A stretch of DNA of 48,942 bases from Acidaminococcus hominis. Its GTDB lineage: Bacteria; Bacillota; Negativicutes; Acidaminococcales; Acidaminococcaceae. The DNA is taken from contig NZ_OLMM01000005.1 in NCBI RefSeq assembly GCF_900291475.1, forward strand, positions 931,135 to 980,076, given 5' to 3'. This document shows, piece by piece, positions 9,781 through 17,618 of this stretch. The notes beneath the pieces were generated by a model. It saw only the letters and a list, made by a program, of their open reading frames with translations, did not search any database and was not told where the DNA came from. Each line of letters begins with the position of its first letter. Position 1 is the first letter of the stretch. Made by a program: the position numbers and the translations under genes.

Positions 9781-10917
9781 TCACTTTGCGGATGTGAGGG
9801 CATCCAGGGCCTTTACGGCGCTTTCTGCCATGTCTTCCGTCACATGGGTATAGATGGCCATGGTGGTAGTGGGATCATTATGTCCTACCCGCTGCATGAT
9901 TGCTTTCAGGGGAACACCCTGTTCCGCCAATAGGGAAATATGGGTGTGTCGAAAAATGTGAGTGGTCAGCTTTTTAGGGAAATGGATCCTCTTCAGGATG
10001 TGGTTCACAAAGGTAATATCCAGGGGGCCGCCTTCCCGGGTGGTGAAAATCCATTTTTCTCCGGCTTTGTCATGGGATGTAGGGTACCAGGCCCGCCGCC
10101 GCTTATTCTTCAGCATATAGTAGTCCAGGATTTCCCGGGACCGGGTATCCAGGGCCACGTGGCGGATGGAATAGACGTTTTTCGGGGTGCCCCGGACCGG
10201 CTGCTCTCCTTTCCCCAGGCCCCACTGGAGGGTTCCATTGACGTACAGGCTGTCCTTTTCATAGTCCTGATCCCGGAGGGCTGCCAGCTCCCCGAAACGG
10301 AGGCCTGTGAGGGCCTGCAGTTCGCAGGCGTCGGCCACCAGGGGCGAGATCTTCCGGAGTGCGGCCAGGACCTGCTTCAGTTCCACCCTGGACAGGAATT
10401 TTTCCCGCTGGTTCTCTACGGCTTGGATGCTTTTGGGCGGCCGTTTGATTTCCACCCGGTTCACCAGGTCCATGGAGTTAATGAGGCCCAGCTTGTAGGC
10501 ACGGTTCAGAGAGCCCCGCAGCATGGTCAGGACCTTCCCCGCATAAACTACGGAATTCTGCAGCACGATTTCATCCAGCATTTTCTGGATCATGGCCGGG
10601 GTCATCCTGCCCACCAGGGTGTCTTCCGGGAAATACCTGGCAATTTTGGCCCGGACCGTCACGTAATTCTTGAAGGTAGTGGCCTTTACGAAAGCTTTCT
10701 GGGCATCCATATAGGCGCCGATCAGATCAAACAGCAGGGTAGGTGCGTCGGCTTCCTGCTTTTCAGCGATCAGCTGCTGCAGCTTTTCCCTGGCAGCTTT
10801 CTGGGCAATCCGGGAATTGGACGGAAGGGTGACCGATACCTTGCGCCGCTTCCCGGTTAGCCGGTCCACATAAGTCTCCCGGTAAACAAAACCGTTTTTA
10901 TTCTTTTCAATCCACAT
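9781..10917 (-). CDS. int: Phage integrase, tyrosine recombinase
   Basis: A 378-residue site-specific recombinase that integrates and excises the prophage at tRNA-Trp. It has an Arm-type N-terminal domain (about 1-55), a SAM-like core-binding domain (about 60-165) and a C-terminal catalytic domain with visible catalytic residues: Arg207 (TGLRFGELAAL), Lys246, His320-x-x-Arg323 (HIFRHTH), His346 (VGHNDPTTT) and nucleophile Tyr356 (AIYTHV). All six expected residues are present, so it should be active. An AAAGGAG ribosome site precedes the ATG. It is transcribed toward attL, as usual for integrases next to their site. Confidence 0.96.
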   Translation of the reverse strand: MWIEKNKNGFVYRETYVDRLTGKRRKVSVTLPSNSRIAQKAAREKLQQLIAEKQEADAPTLLFDLIGAYMDAQKAFVKATTFKNYVTVRAKIARYFPEDTLVGRMTPAMIQKMLDEIVLQNSVVYAGKVLTMLRGSLNRAYKLGLINSMDLVNRVEIKRPPKSIQAVENQREKFLSRVELKQVLAALRKISPLVADACELQALTGLRFGELAALRDQDYEKDSLYVNGTLQWGLGKGEQPVRGTPKNVYSIRHVALDTRSREILDYYMLKNKRRRAWYPTSHDKAGEKWIFTTREGGPLDITFVNHILKRIHFPKKLTTHIFRHTHISLLAEQGVPLKAIMQRVGHNDPTTTMAIYTHVTEDMAESAVKALDALTSAK

Positions 10918-10965
10918 ACAAAGACTCCTTTTTAATGTAACCCCGCCAAACCGGCAGGGCTATTT

Positions 10966-11499
10966 CTAACCTACGAGCTTATAAATGGCGTAGCTAAATA
11001 AAATAATGGCGATTATCAGAATAACCAAAAGACAGCCTGTACTATTTTCGTTTGCAGTGCTTGACCGTACTCTTGTCATTTTTGAATTAGAATTGGCAGC
11101 TGGCTGCCCGCTGTCAATTCCAGAAGGGAGCACAAGCTCTGACGTCTTTAAATGTTTTGCATAATTAACAAGCCTAGGAATATAGTTCAACAATTTTTCG
11201 AAGGTGACGCCTTTGAACCAATAAATATCAATGTCATCCTGAGCTGAAGGCGTTATGACCTGTATAGTATGCCCAAAACGGGAGAATTTCACCCTTCCAA
11301 ACTGCATGTTTTTGTACTGCAGGTTCAAAGTGCCATCTTTGAACTTATGAACATGAAGAAGATTTCCACTAATACCTGCCTGATTTAATTGATGGGCAAG
11401 TTCATCGAAAAACAGTTCTTCGTGTCGGATAATATCGTCCTTTGTGTAAATTGCCTTACGAGCCTTTTTTTCATTAGAATCTTCCACTACATAAGCCAT
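10966..11499 (-). CDS. C-terminally membrane-anchored protein of the lysogeny region, unknown function
   Basis: A 177-residue protein starting MAYVVED after GTGAGG; an in-frame GTG four codons upstream is an alternative. The N-terminal 130 residues look soluble, with a helix around KDDIIRHEELFFDELAHQLN and an alternating beta-like stretch. A linker rich in Ser/Asn follows, then one strong C-terminal membrane segment (CLLVILIIAIILFSYAIYKL), giving a tail-anchored topology. It lies between repressor and integrase on the same strand, so it is probably expressed in the lysogen. Superinfection exclusion or another lysogenic-conversion role is possible, but there is no family match I recognise. The DNA is more AT-rich than its neighbours. 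Confidence 0.7.
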   Translation of the reverse strand: MAYVVEDSNEKKARKAIYTKDDIIRHEELFFDELAHQLNQAGISGNLLHVHKFKDGTLNLQYKNMQFGRVKFSRFGHTIQVITPSAQDDIDIYWFKGVTFEKLLNYIPRLVNYAKHLKTSELVLPSGIDSGQPAANSNSKMTRVRSSTANENSTGCLLVILIIAIILFSYAIYKLVG

Positions 11500-11583
11500 A
11501 CATTGCCTCACGACCTTATTATTTCAATTATTTTTTACAGTTAGGGCTTTCAACGGCCTCGAAAACCGGAAAGGCGATTTCCC

Positions 11584-12258
11584 TCAAAACTTTCTTCGCA
11601 GCTCTACCACCTTCCCCAAAATCTGGATGGGGAGGGATTCGATTTCCTTGCGGTTATAGAAGTGCGGGGTGTAAATGGCCACGTTGTGGCCGATAAGGGT
11701 CAGGCCTTCTGGGGATTCTTTGACTTCCTTCACAGTGGCCTCGTCCCCGTTGATCAGCACGATGGCAATTTCCCCGTTTTCGACTTCCGGCTGCTGGCGT
11801 ACAATGACCACATCTCCTTCGTGAAGGGTGGGCTCCATGGAACGGCCTTTTATCTCTAATGCAAAAAATTCCCCGGCACGGCCCATCTGCTCGGGAATTT
11901 CTTCGAAACCAGATATATCCGTAACGGCATTTATGGGAACTCCGGCCACAACTTTCCCCAGTACAGGTATGCGGTATCCCCCAGGGACTGGGACCATCAC
12001 GGAATCTTCTCCATGAGATGGGGGAAGGGTGTAGGTTATGGAAGAGGGCTCTGGATCATTCCAGCCCATAAGCACAGCGGGCGTTAATTTAAGGGCTTTT
12101 GCTAATGATACTATAACGTTCCGTCTCATATTTTCAATTTCTCCAGATTCCCATCTGGATACGGTGCCCTCACTAACGCCAACCTTTTCTGCTAGTTCTT
12201 TCATTGTCATACCTAATTCTAGTCTTTTTGCTTTAATGATGTCTTTTACTGGTTTCAC
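11584..12258 (-). CDS. Phage repressor, HTH plus S24 (LexA/CI-like) peptidase
   Basis: A 224-residue CI-type repressor. An XRE helix-turn-helix (about 7-62, MTMKELAEKVGVSEGTVSRWESG) is followed by a LexA-like autopeptidase: Ala105-Gly106 cleavage site in VVAGVP, catalytic Ser140 in KGRSMEPTLHEGD and Lys177 in EATVKEV. It should hold the prophage silent and be inactivated by RecA-stimulated self-cleavage on DNA damage. The start is GTG at 12258 with AAAGGAG about ten bases upstream. It faces the Cro-like gene across an operator region. Confidence 0.95.
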   Translation of the reverse strand: MKPVKDIIKAKRLELGMTMKELAEKVGVSEGTVSRWESGEIENMRRNVIVSLAKALKLTPAVLMGWNDPEPSSITYTLPPSHGEDSVMVPVPGGYRIPVLGKVVAGVPINAVTDISGFEEIPEQMGRAGEFFALEIKGRSMEPTLHEGDVVIVRQQPEVENGEIAIVLINGDEATVKEVKESPEGLTLIGHNVAIYTPHFYNRKEIESLPIQILGKVVELRRKF

Positions 12259-12288
12259 TCAAATCACACTCCTTTTACAGATAGTTAT

Positions 12289-12317
12289 ATTATATTGTTG
12301 CACTTGCGTTTTTGCAA
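12289..12317 (-). promoter_or_regulatory. Leftward promoter of the repressor operon
   Basis: On the minus strand TTGCAA (12317-12312) and TATAAT (12294-12289) are 17 bp apart. An operator-like half-palindrome overlaps the -35 (12303-12318), which suits repressor autoregulation. Confidence 0.7.
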
Positions 12318-12318
12318 T
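12303..12318. promoter_or_regulatory. Imperfect operator, left
   Basis: CTTGCGTTTTTGCAAT matches the CTTGCG-N4-CGCAAG consensus in its first half and four of six bases in the second. It lies on the leftward promoter. Confidence 0.45.
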
Positions 12319-12357
12319 AGTTGTAAACGAATTCGCAAAAAGACTTGCAGAAACGTA

Positions 12358-12386
12358 TTGCAAAAAAGAAAATGCTGTGGTATCAT
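12358..12386 (+). promoter_or_regulatory. Rightward early promoter
   Basis: TTGCAA at 12358-12363 and TATCAT at 12381-12386 are 17 bp apart. A perfect operator at 12390-12405 covers the expected start point, so repressor should block it. Confidence 0.65.
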
Positions 12387-12389
12387 AAT

Positions 12390-12405
12390 CTTGCGGAAAC
12401 GCAAG
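12390..12405. promoter_or_regulatory. Perfect operator palindrome, copy 1
   Basis: CTTGCGGAAACGCAAG is a perfect 6-bp inverted repeat with a GAAA spacer, at the start of the rightward transcript. Confidence 0.75.
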
Positions 12406-12425
12406 ATTAAAAGGGGGTGGATAGA

Positions 12426-12629
12426 ATGTTTGATAAGGCTCTTTTCAAGTATACCGTTGAAAAGAAACAGCAGACTCTAGAAAGTGTGGCTGCGCACATC
12501 GGGATTAATCCTGCGACTTTATACCGCAAAATGAGCGGTATTAGTGATTTTAATCGGAAAGAAATTCAAGAAATCAAGGAATTTCTGGTCTTGAGTGATG
12601 AAGAATCCAACAGTATTTTTTTTGCATAA
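12426..12629 (+). CDS. Cro-like small HTH regulator (DUF739-like)
   Basis: A 67-residue protein, first gene of the rightward operon, facing the repressor. Residues about 15-45 (QTLESVAAHIGINPATLYRKMSG) are a helix-turn-helix. The tail FNRKEIQEIKEFLVLSDEESNSIFF matches what I recall of DUF739 phage regulators. The ATG at 12426 follows a GGGGG-type ribosome site; the GTG at 12417 would overlap that site. It probably competes with the repressor for the CTTGCG operators that flank the gene. Confidence 0.75.
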   Translation: MFDKALFKYTVEKKQQTLESVAAHIGINPATLYRKMSGISDFNRKEIQEIKEFLVLSDEESNSIFFA

Positions 12630-12632
12630 TAA

Positions 12633-12648
12633 CTTGCGTAAACGCAAG
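12633..12648. promoter_or_regulatory. Perfect operator palindrome, copy 2
   Basis: CTTGCGTAAACGCAAG repeats the operator of 12390-12405 with one change in the spacer. It lies just after the Cro-like gene. Confidence 0.7.
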
Positions 12649-12664
12649 CTAACAAGGTGACAAC

Positions 12665-12820
12665 ATGCAGTATCGAGATCCAAATACCAACTATGTGTAT
12701 ATGATCTGGCCCCGCATTGTAAGCCGCCGGGAAAAATGGCGGGTGTTTTACAAATGCGCCTGTCACGGGCTCCGGGTGGTCCCTGGCACGGTGTGGCGGG
12801 ACCTGCTGGAGGAAGCGTAA
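12665..12820 (+). CDS. Small early phage protein, unknown
   Basis: A 51-residue basic protein (MQYRDPNTNYVYMIWPRIVS...) with an aromatic-rich start and a CAC motif (YKCACHG) near residue 32. An AAGGTG ribosome site stands eight bases upstream, and the stop is followed at once by the GGAGG of the next gene, which supports it as a real gene. No family recognised. Confidence 0.6.
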   Translation: MQYRDPNTNYVYMIWPRIVSRREKWRVFYKCACHGLRVVPGTVWRDLLEEA

Positions 12821-12834
12821 GGAGGAATCAGACA

Positions 12835-13176
12835 ATGATTAACACGGACTGCAGCATCTGCCCATTTGCGGACAAGTATCAGAGGCACCCACGAAGCGAA
12901 GGCGGTCTTGGGCTGTGCCCTAAAGTTGAAATTGGTTGGGCATCGGCAACCTGCAAGGCGTGCCATTTTACTGGCAAAGTCGGCAACTCGGGCGGTGCAA
13001 AGATTCGGAACTTCCGAACCTGCAAGCTGCTCCCCTATGAACCGATTGTACAGAACATCAAAGGGCACAAGAAAAACTGCCCATTCATGGAACAGGTAAT
13101 AAAGGAAAGAGCTCAGCCACAGTATCCGATCAGACGGGATGCCCAGACAGAGCTAGAGCTGGATGAAGATAATTAG
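12835..13176 (+). CDS. Cysteine-rich early phage protein, possibly zinc-binding
   Basis: A 113-residue protein starting at the ATG behind AAGGAGG. Paired cysteines are CSICPF (residues 6-9), then LGLCP, CKACHF, CKLL and KNCPF. The spacing suggests one or two zinc sites, as in small phage DNA-associated proteins. The C-terminus is acidic. No specific function can be assigned. Confidence 0.6.
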   Translation: MINTDCSICPFADKYQRHPRSEGGLGLCPKVEIGWASATCKACHFTGKVGNSGGAKIRNFRTCKLLPYEPIVQNIKGHKKNCPFMEQVIKERAQPQYPIRRDAQTELELDEDN

Positions 13177-13190
13177 AAAGGAGGCCCGTT

Positions 13191-13406
13191 ATGGAGGTCA
13201 AAGTAAAGCTGGCGGACGACGCGCCAGAATACGGGAAAGTCGCCACCATCTGCAAGCGGTTCAGCCTGGGCCAAACATCGGCCCGGAACCTGATCCATCA
13301 GATGCAGCGGGACAGAAAATGGAAAAAAGGCGTCATTGCCTACGGCAGGATGCTTCTAATCAATATCAGGATGTTTGAAGCATTCCTGATTTCGAAGAGC
13401 TACTAG
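13191..13406 (+). CDS. Putative excisionase/MerR-like small DNA-binding protein
   Basis: A 71-residue protein with a winged-helix-like layout: YGKVATICKRFSLGQTSARNLIHQM (HTH, about 14-38), then a basic hairpin and IRMFEAFLIS. Excisionase-like proteins in Firmicute phages have this size and pattern. AAAGGAGG stands seven bases upstream. It could control excision with the integrase, but it sits in the early operon rather than by int. Confidence 0.5.
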   Translation: MEVKVKLADDAPEYGKVATICKRFSLGQTSARNLIHQMQRDRKWKKGVIAYGRMLLINIRMFEAFLISKSY

Positions 13407-13419
13407 GGGAGGTGGGAAA

Positions 13420-13872
13420 ATGGACGCCATGATGATAAACGACATCCTGAACAACCTCCGGTACCGCCGGATCATCCTAGGGAAGACCTGCACCAAAGTG
13501 GGAATCCAGGCCGGTCACTGCGGGTCCTGGCTCTCCCAGGTGGAAAATGGCAGCATCCAAACGGTAAAAGAAAAGGACCTGGAAAAAATCTGCCAGGCCC
13601 TGGATACCAACCTGGAAGAAATGAGCAAGCACAGGGACCTTATTACCAGGATCACCAGAAAGGAAGCAGCCTTTGGGCTCAGAAACCTGGAAAAGATCCG
13701 GAAGCGGCACAAGAAAACGGTGGAGGAGTTCAACCGTCAATTGGGCCTGTGCGATGGCCGGTTGCGGCAGGTGCTGAGAGGCTACAACCAATTCGGGGTT
13801 CTAACCTGGCTGAAAATCGCGGACAAGCTGGACATCCCACTGGCAACATTGATCGGGAGGGAGACGAAATGA
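13420..13872 (+). CDS. Tandem HTH (XRE-like) regulator, phage early gene
   Basis: A 150-residue protein that appears to hold two helix-turn-helix units: about 8-68 (LRYRRIILGKTCTKVGIQAG...SWLSQVENG...LEKICQALDTNLEEM) and about 88-146 (LEKIRKRHKKTVEEFNRQLG...RLRQVLRGYNQFGVLTWLKIADKLDIPLATL). Each repeats the XRE order of HTH followed by a 'C/ADKL-x-IPL' helix. A DNA-binding regulatory role is inferred. It overlaps the next gene (ATGA). Confidence 0.6.
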   Translation: MDAMMINDILNNLRYRRIILGKTCTKVGIQAGHCGSWLSQVENGSIQTVKEKDLEKICQALDTNLEEMSKHRDLITRITRKEAAFGLRNLEKIRKRHKKTVEEFNRQLGLCDGRLRQVLRGYNQFGVLTWLKIADKLDIPLATLIGRETK

Positions 13873-14084
13873 GGAAAGAACCGAAAAAAGCACCGCTTCC
13901 GGTGCTGATGATCCTGCTGCCCTTTGTGGCGGCAATGACTCTGTGGGACCTGGCCGGCTGGCTGGTGGCCGTCATTTGGGACGGGGTACAGCGCCTGGGG
14001 CCCCGGTTCCAGGGTTTTGTCCTGGGCATGTGGGCAGGCATGGCCCTGTTCCTGTTTGCGGCTACCATGGCCGCGTTTGGCTGA
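13869..14084 (+). CDS. Small two-helix membrane protein
   Basis: A 71-residue protein starting at the ATGA overlap. Two hydrophobic segments are visible, VLMILLPFVAAMTLWDLAGW (about 12-31) and VLGMWAGMALFLFAATMAAF (about 51-70), with a short basic N-terminus. Function unknown. Confidence 0.6.
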   Translation: MRKEPKKAPLPVLMILLPFVAAMTLWDLAGWLVAVIWDGVQRLGPRFQGFVLGMWAGMALFLFAATMAAFG

Positions 14085-14104
14085 TTAAAAAGGGAGGATT
14101 TGAA

Positions 14105-14470
14105 ATGAAATACTATTCCATTGACCAAGAAACGGCAAGACTGGCGAACGAACTGAAGGATAGAGCCAGGGAAAAGGATTACACACTGCTGCTGTACCTG
14201 GGGAACTGCCCGTTGGATAGCGATGAAATGGAGAAAATGCAACCGGTAGATAGCATTATCACATCGAATGGGAGCAGGGATTCCATTACTTTCGGGGTTA
14301 TCTTCCTGCTGCAGCAGATTATCCATGCTTTCCAGAACGCCGCCGAAAATAAGGCCGCCGGGTGGCTGTTAGTGGCAGCTTTTTCAGCGGCCGTTACAAG
14401 ATTCGGTCTTGATCCGGATTTTGGCCCGGACCATGTAGATAAAGACAATACAGATAAATACGATGCCTAG
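14105..14470 (+). CDS. Phage early protein, unknown
   Basis: A 121-residue protein starting MKYYSIDQETARLANEL after GGGAGGATTTG. The first half looks soluble and helical; the middle (ITFGVIFLLQQIIHAF and AGWLLVAAFSAAVTRFGL) is hydrophobic; the end is acidic. It might be membrane-associated. No family recognised. Confidence 0.55.
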   Translation: MKYYSIDQETARLANELKDRAREKDYTLLLYLGNCPLDSDEMEKMQPVDSIITSNGSRDSITFGVIFLLQQIIHAFQNAAENKAAGWLLVAAFSAAVTRFGLDPDFGPDHVDKDNTDKYDA

Positions 14471-14479
14471 GAGGCTGCC

Positions 14480-14863
14480 ATGGGTGAGATTTGGCAAACC
14501 ATGCAGTGGATCGACGAAGAACGAAACCGTAAATGGCACGGGGCCAAAGAGGTTTACCTGAACAGGCCATTTGTTACCGGATATTTTCCTCCGGCAAAAA
14601 AGGACCTGGCAAGAGAAAATAAAACCACCGTCTTACAAGCTGAGTCCCGAACTGAAAAAAAGTCTGGCTCGAGCAAGCTAAATCAGGAATCAGAAAAGGA
14701 ACTGGAAAAGAAGCTGGTCCAACTGGAAGCTGACTTCCTGGATGACTCACCGGAAGCAGAGACCAGACGGCAGAAGATGCGGGAAGATTGGACGGCCCGG
14801 CTGGAGGCCAGAAAGAAAAAGCTGGAAGCCGCCCTGGCAATCCTGCCAAAGAAAGCCTTGTGA
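14480..14863 (+). CDS. Phage protein with C-terminal coiled coil, upstream of recombinase
   Basis: A 127-residue, highly charged protein. The N-terminal 45 residues contain WQTMQWIDEERNRKWHG and a proline/aromatic stretch; residues about 70-120 form a Glu/Lys/Arg-rich coiled coil. It lies just before the ERF annealing gene. The position recalls accessory recombination proteins, but nothing in the sequence proves it. Confidence 0.5.
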   Translation: MGEIWQTMQWIDEERNRKWHGAKEVYLNRPFVTGYFPPAKKDLARENKTTVLQAESRTEKKSGSSKLNQESEKELEKKLVQLEADFLDDSPEAETRRQKMREDWTARLEARKKKLEAALAILPKKAL

Positions 14864-14882
14864 CGAAAGGAAAGGGAAGATC

Positions 14883-15779
14883 ATGAGTGACGAAGTAATC
14901 AAACAACCGGATCCGTTGGAGCTGATCGAGATCGTACCCGGATACCGGGAAACCAGAAGCACGAAGCACCTGGACAAAGCCCTCCAGGTGTTTCACCAAA
15001 GCATCAAGAATAAGGGTCTGAAGAAGTCCTGCGAGGCCAGGGTGAAAACCCGGACCGGCGTGGAATTTTCCTACTGGTATGTGGCGTTCTCTGACCTGCT
15101 AAATTCCATTGAGGAATCTCTATTGGAAGCAGGCCTGGAACTGAAACAACCGCCGATCCAGGCAGGAAACACCGCTTTTGGAGTGCTGACCATCCTGAGC
15201 CACCCGGAAAGCGGGGAAAAGATCGTGTCCGGTCCATTCCTTCTGAACAACGAAAAAGGAGGGATAACTGGGGCCGGGGCGGCCTGCACCTCTGCCAGCC
15301 GGTACAGTGTTACTCGTCTCCTGGGGATTGCCCTGGACGATGATGAAGATGGGCAACAAAGCCAGGGAAGCAGCTACACTCAGGGGCAGGGATACAGCAG
15401 CCGGCAGAAACCGGCAGCCGGACAGCAGGCCCAGGGGAAGAAGTACGAATGGAACCATCCGTTCCCACAGCCCGGGTTCATCAAGGACCATCCTAACCCC
15501 AACCAGGTCAAAATCCTGGAAACCATGTGCGAAAAAGTCAAGAAGTACCCGTCCAATGTGGCCAGCCAGTTCGGGGCTGCTGATTTTGCCAGCATGGGCT
15601 TCAAACAGTACCGGGACGCCTATGCTGCCATTGGGGATGAAATGATCAAAAAAGGCTGGACCAATGTGAACGGGATCTGGCGGGAAAAGCAACCGGCGCC
15701 TGCTCCTGCTCCCAATAGCCCCATGGATCAGTTCGGTGACCCGGAACAGCCAATCTTTGACGAAGAAGTACCGTTTTGA
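14883..15779 (+). CDS. ERF-family single-strand annealing protein
   Basis: A 298-residue recombinase. Residues about 30-160 (KALQVFHQSIKNKGLKKSCEARVKTRTGVEFSYWYVAFSDLLNSIEESL, then GVLTILSHPESGEKI and GAGAACTSASRYSVTRLLGIALDDDEDG) fit the ERF/Sak superfamily, which anneals complementary single strands during phage recombination and replication. A Gln/Ser-rich linker leads to a C-terminal domain (about 210-285). The ATG is at 14883 with GGAAAGGGAAG upstream. No paired exonuclease is evident next to it. Confidence 0.85.
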   Translation: MSDEVIKQPDPLELIEIVPGYRETRSTKHLDKALQVFHQSIKNKGLKKSCEARVKTRTGVEFSYWYVAFSDLLNSIEESLLEAGLELKQPPIQAGNTAFGVLTILSHPESGEKIVSGPFLLNNEKGGITGAGAACTSASRYSVTRLLGIALDDDEDGQQSQGSSYTQGQGYSSRQKPAAGQQAQGKKYEWNHPFPQPGFIKDHPNPNQVKILETMCEKVKKYPSNVASQFGAADFASMGFKQYRDAYAAIGDEMIKKGWTNVNGIWREKQPAPAPAPNSPMDQFGDPEQPIFDEEVPF

Positions 15780-15810
15780 TGGAAAACTTTAAGGAAAGGG
15801 GGTGATTTCT

Positions 15811-16572
15811 TTGCAGCCAAATTGGATTTATGAGATCAACGCATTTTACAACTGGGCAGAAACAACTGAAATCAAGCCGGACGCCATCTCGCTTTGGCAC
15901 GCCTTGATGTTCACGGCGAACAAGGCTCACTGGAAGAGCCGGTTCAATGCTTCTGCCAGCTTACTGTGCGCAAGATCGGGCTTATCTAAATCGTCTTTTC
16001 AGCGGGCGAGGAATGCGCTGTCACAGATGGGCAGAATCAAGTTCTATTCTCGTAAAGGGAACCAGAGCGCTGTATACGAAATCATCTTCTTCAGCGATAA
16101 CGGTGTGGTTCAATATGAACCACAAAGTGAATCACAATTGGACCACAAACCATTTGTGACCCAATATGAACCACAAAGTGAACCACAATCCGAACCACAA
16201 TCCGAACCACAACCTGGGCACATACTTAAACATAAACAAGAAATAAACAAAACAACGACTACTGTTTCGTTGTCGTCCTCTGAAGGGATGAAAGAAACGT
16301 GCGAGCTGTTCGAGAAGAACGTCCATCCTTTCAGCGGACTGGTGGAAAGGGATATGCTCTGCGACTTGGTAGAGACTTACGGATCTGCCTGGGTCCAGGG
16401 CGCTATCCGGGAGGCTATCCGTCAGGGAGCCCTGCGGCTGAGCTATATTACCGGGATCCTGAAGTCCTGGAAGGCTAAAGGCGGTCCGATCATGCAGCGG
16501 AAGCCGGCAAGGGAAAAGACCCTGACGGCGGCAGAGAGGGAAGATCTCATACGGGAGGGATTCGAGCTATGA
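15811..16572 (+). CDS. Phage replication initiator (DnaD/winged-helix type)
   Basis: A 253-residue protein with an N-terminal winged helix (IYEINAFYNWAETTEIKPDAISLWHALM, LCARSGLSKSSFQRARNALSQMG) and a C-terminal DnaD-like domain (VERDMLCDLVETYGSAWVQGAIREAIRQG...YITGILKSWKAKG). The middle is a Glu-Pro-Gln-Ser repeat that is also a DNA repeat array. Family members bind the phage origin and recruit helicase loader, here the next gene. The TTG at 15811 has the best spacing from AAGGAAAGGGGG; a GTG at 15802 is in frame but too close to it. Confidence 0.82.
   Translation: MQPNWIYEINAFYNWAETTEIKPDAISLWHALMFTANKAHWKSRFNASASLLCARSGLSKSSFQRARNALSQMGRIKFYSRKGNQSAVYEIIFFSDNGVVQYEPQSESQLDHKPFVTQYEPQSEPQSEPQSEPQPGHILKHKQEINKTTTTVSLSSSEGMKETCELFEKNVHPFSGLVERDMLCDLVETYGSAWVQGAIREAIRQGALRLSYITGILKSWKAKGGPIMQRKPAREKTLTAAEREDLIREGFEL
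16111..16270 (+). promoter_or_regulatory. Candidate phage replication origin inside the initiator gene
   Basis: CAATATGAACCACAAAGTGA occurs at 16111-16130 and 16162-16181. A run of 12-bp units GAACCACAA(TCC/AGT) follows to about 16212, then an AT-rich stretch (16218-16256). Iterons followed by an AT-rich zone within the initiator gene is the layout of the lambda O origin. The repeat also encodes QSEPQSEPQ, so a purely protein explanation is possible. Confidence 0.5.
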
Positions 16573-17429
16573 ACGAAGTCAAGGATTACCTCGAAAAACT
16601 GGCCGGGCACAGAGTTACGCCCAGGCCATGGGACTACACGGACAGCGATGGCTGCCTGGTATGCGGGAAGTGCCACCAGCGCCGGGAAACGCTGATCCAA
16701 TGGCTGGCCGACGACGAAGGCAAGCGGGAAACCCGGAAGGTGGCCGTCATGTGCGATTGTGAGAAGCAGCAGGCGGACCGGGAAAAGCTGGAAAACCAAC
16801 GGAAGCAGCAGAGCTACCGGATCAGCCAGCTCCAGAGCTATGGCTTTTCTCCGGCCCAGCTGGAAGGGCTGACCTTCCAGCACTGCGACTGGCAGGGAGA
16901 ACATACCCGGCTGGCCTGGAACTATTTCCAGCATTTTGACGAAATGAAGGCGGCCGGGGCCGGGCTGCTTTTCTACGGCAATGTGGGGACCGGGAAGACT
17001 TTCTTGGCCGGCTGCATTACCAATGCCCTTCAGGCCCAGCACCGGACAGCTTTCATGACTACATTCGCACGGCTGGACCGGGAGCTGTCCAACTGGGCCA
17101 CCAAAGACGACAAAACGGCAGCCCTGGATCGGATCACGGGCTGCGAACTGCTGGTGATCGATGACCTGGGCATTGAGCAGAAGAACCCCCGGATCCTGGA
17201 AACAGAATTCCAGGTGATCGACGCACGGGCCAGGGTCAAAAAGCCGATGATCATCACCACTAATCTGTCCCCGGCGGATTTTGGGGCAGAAGGCTGGGGA
17301 TACCGGCGGATCTATGACCGGATCATCGGGAGCTGTAAGCCGGTATGCTTCAGCGGTAAAAGCCGCCGCCGGCGGTCTCAGGAAAAGGACAGATGGGCCC
17401 GGATCGACAAGCTGCTGCAGGAGGGATGA
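16569..17429 (+). CDS. DnaC/IstB-like helicase loader ATPase
   Basis: A 286-residue AAA+ protein: Walker A GNVGTGKT at 137-144, Walker B LLVIDDLG near 195, sensor region ITTNLSP near 232 and a basic C-terminus. The N-terminus has a Cys cluster (CLVCGKC at 29-35, CDC near 62-64) that may bind zinc. It should load the replicative helicase at the phage origin with the upstream initiator, whose stop it overlaps (ATGA). No phage helicase is present, so the host DnaB would be used. Confidence 0.9.
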   Translation: MNEVKDYLEKLAGHRVTPRPWDYTDSDGCLVCGKCHQRRETLIQWLADDEGKRETRKVAVMCDCEKQQADREKLENQRKQQSYRISQLQSYGFSPAQLEGLTFQHCDWQGEHTRLAWNYFQHFDEMKAAGAGLLFYGNVGTGKTFLAGCITNALQAQHRTAFMTTFARLDRELSNWATKDDKTAALDRITGCELLVIDDLGIEQKNPRILETEFQVIDARARVKKPMIITTNLSPADFGAEGWGYRRIYDRIIGSCKPVCFSGKSRRRRSQEKDRWARIDKLLQEG

Positions 17430-17434
17430 AAAGG

Positions 17435-17602
17435 ATGGCAAAGAAAACTGATGACAAGCAGCGGAAGCTGAAACGGTGTGCTGCCTGCCCCTGGGCCAGG
17501 CCCCGGGAGTATGCTCCATACCCCAGGCTGTGGGACTACATGACCTGCAGCAGGGCGGGGGAGAAAATTGCGGCAGTGGGATTTTGTCCGTTGATACAGT
17601 AA
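17435..17602 (+). CDS. Small cysteine-containing phage protein
   Basis: A 55-residue basic protein MAKKTDDKQRKLKRCAACPW... with Cys at CAAC, TC and FC that could form a zinc site. The ATG at 17435 has GGAGGG nine bases upstream; an ATG at 17426 overlaps the previous stop and is too near that site. Function unknown. Confidence 0.55.
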   Translation: MAKKTDDKQRKLKRCAACPWARPREYAPYPRLWDYMTCSRAGEKIAAVGFCPLIQ

Positions 17603-17618
17603 GGGGAGGAATGAAAAT

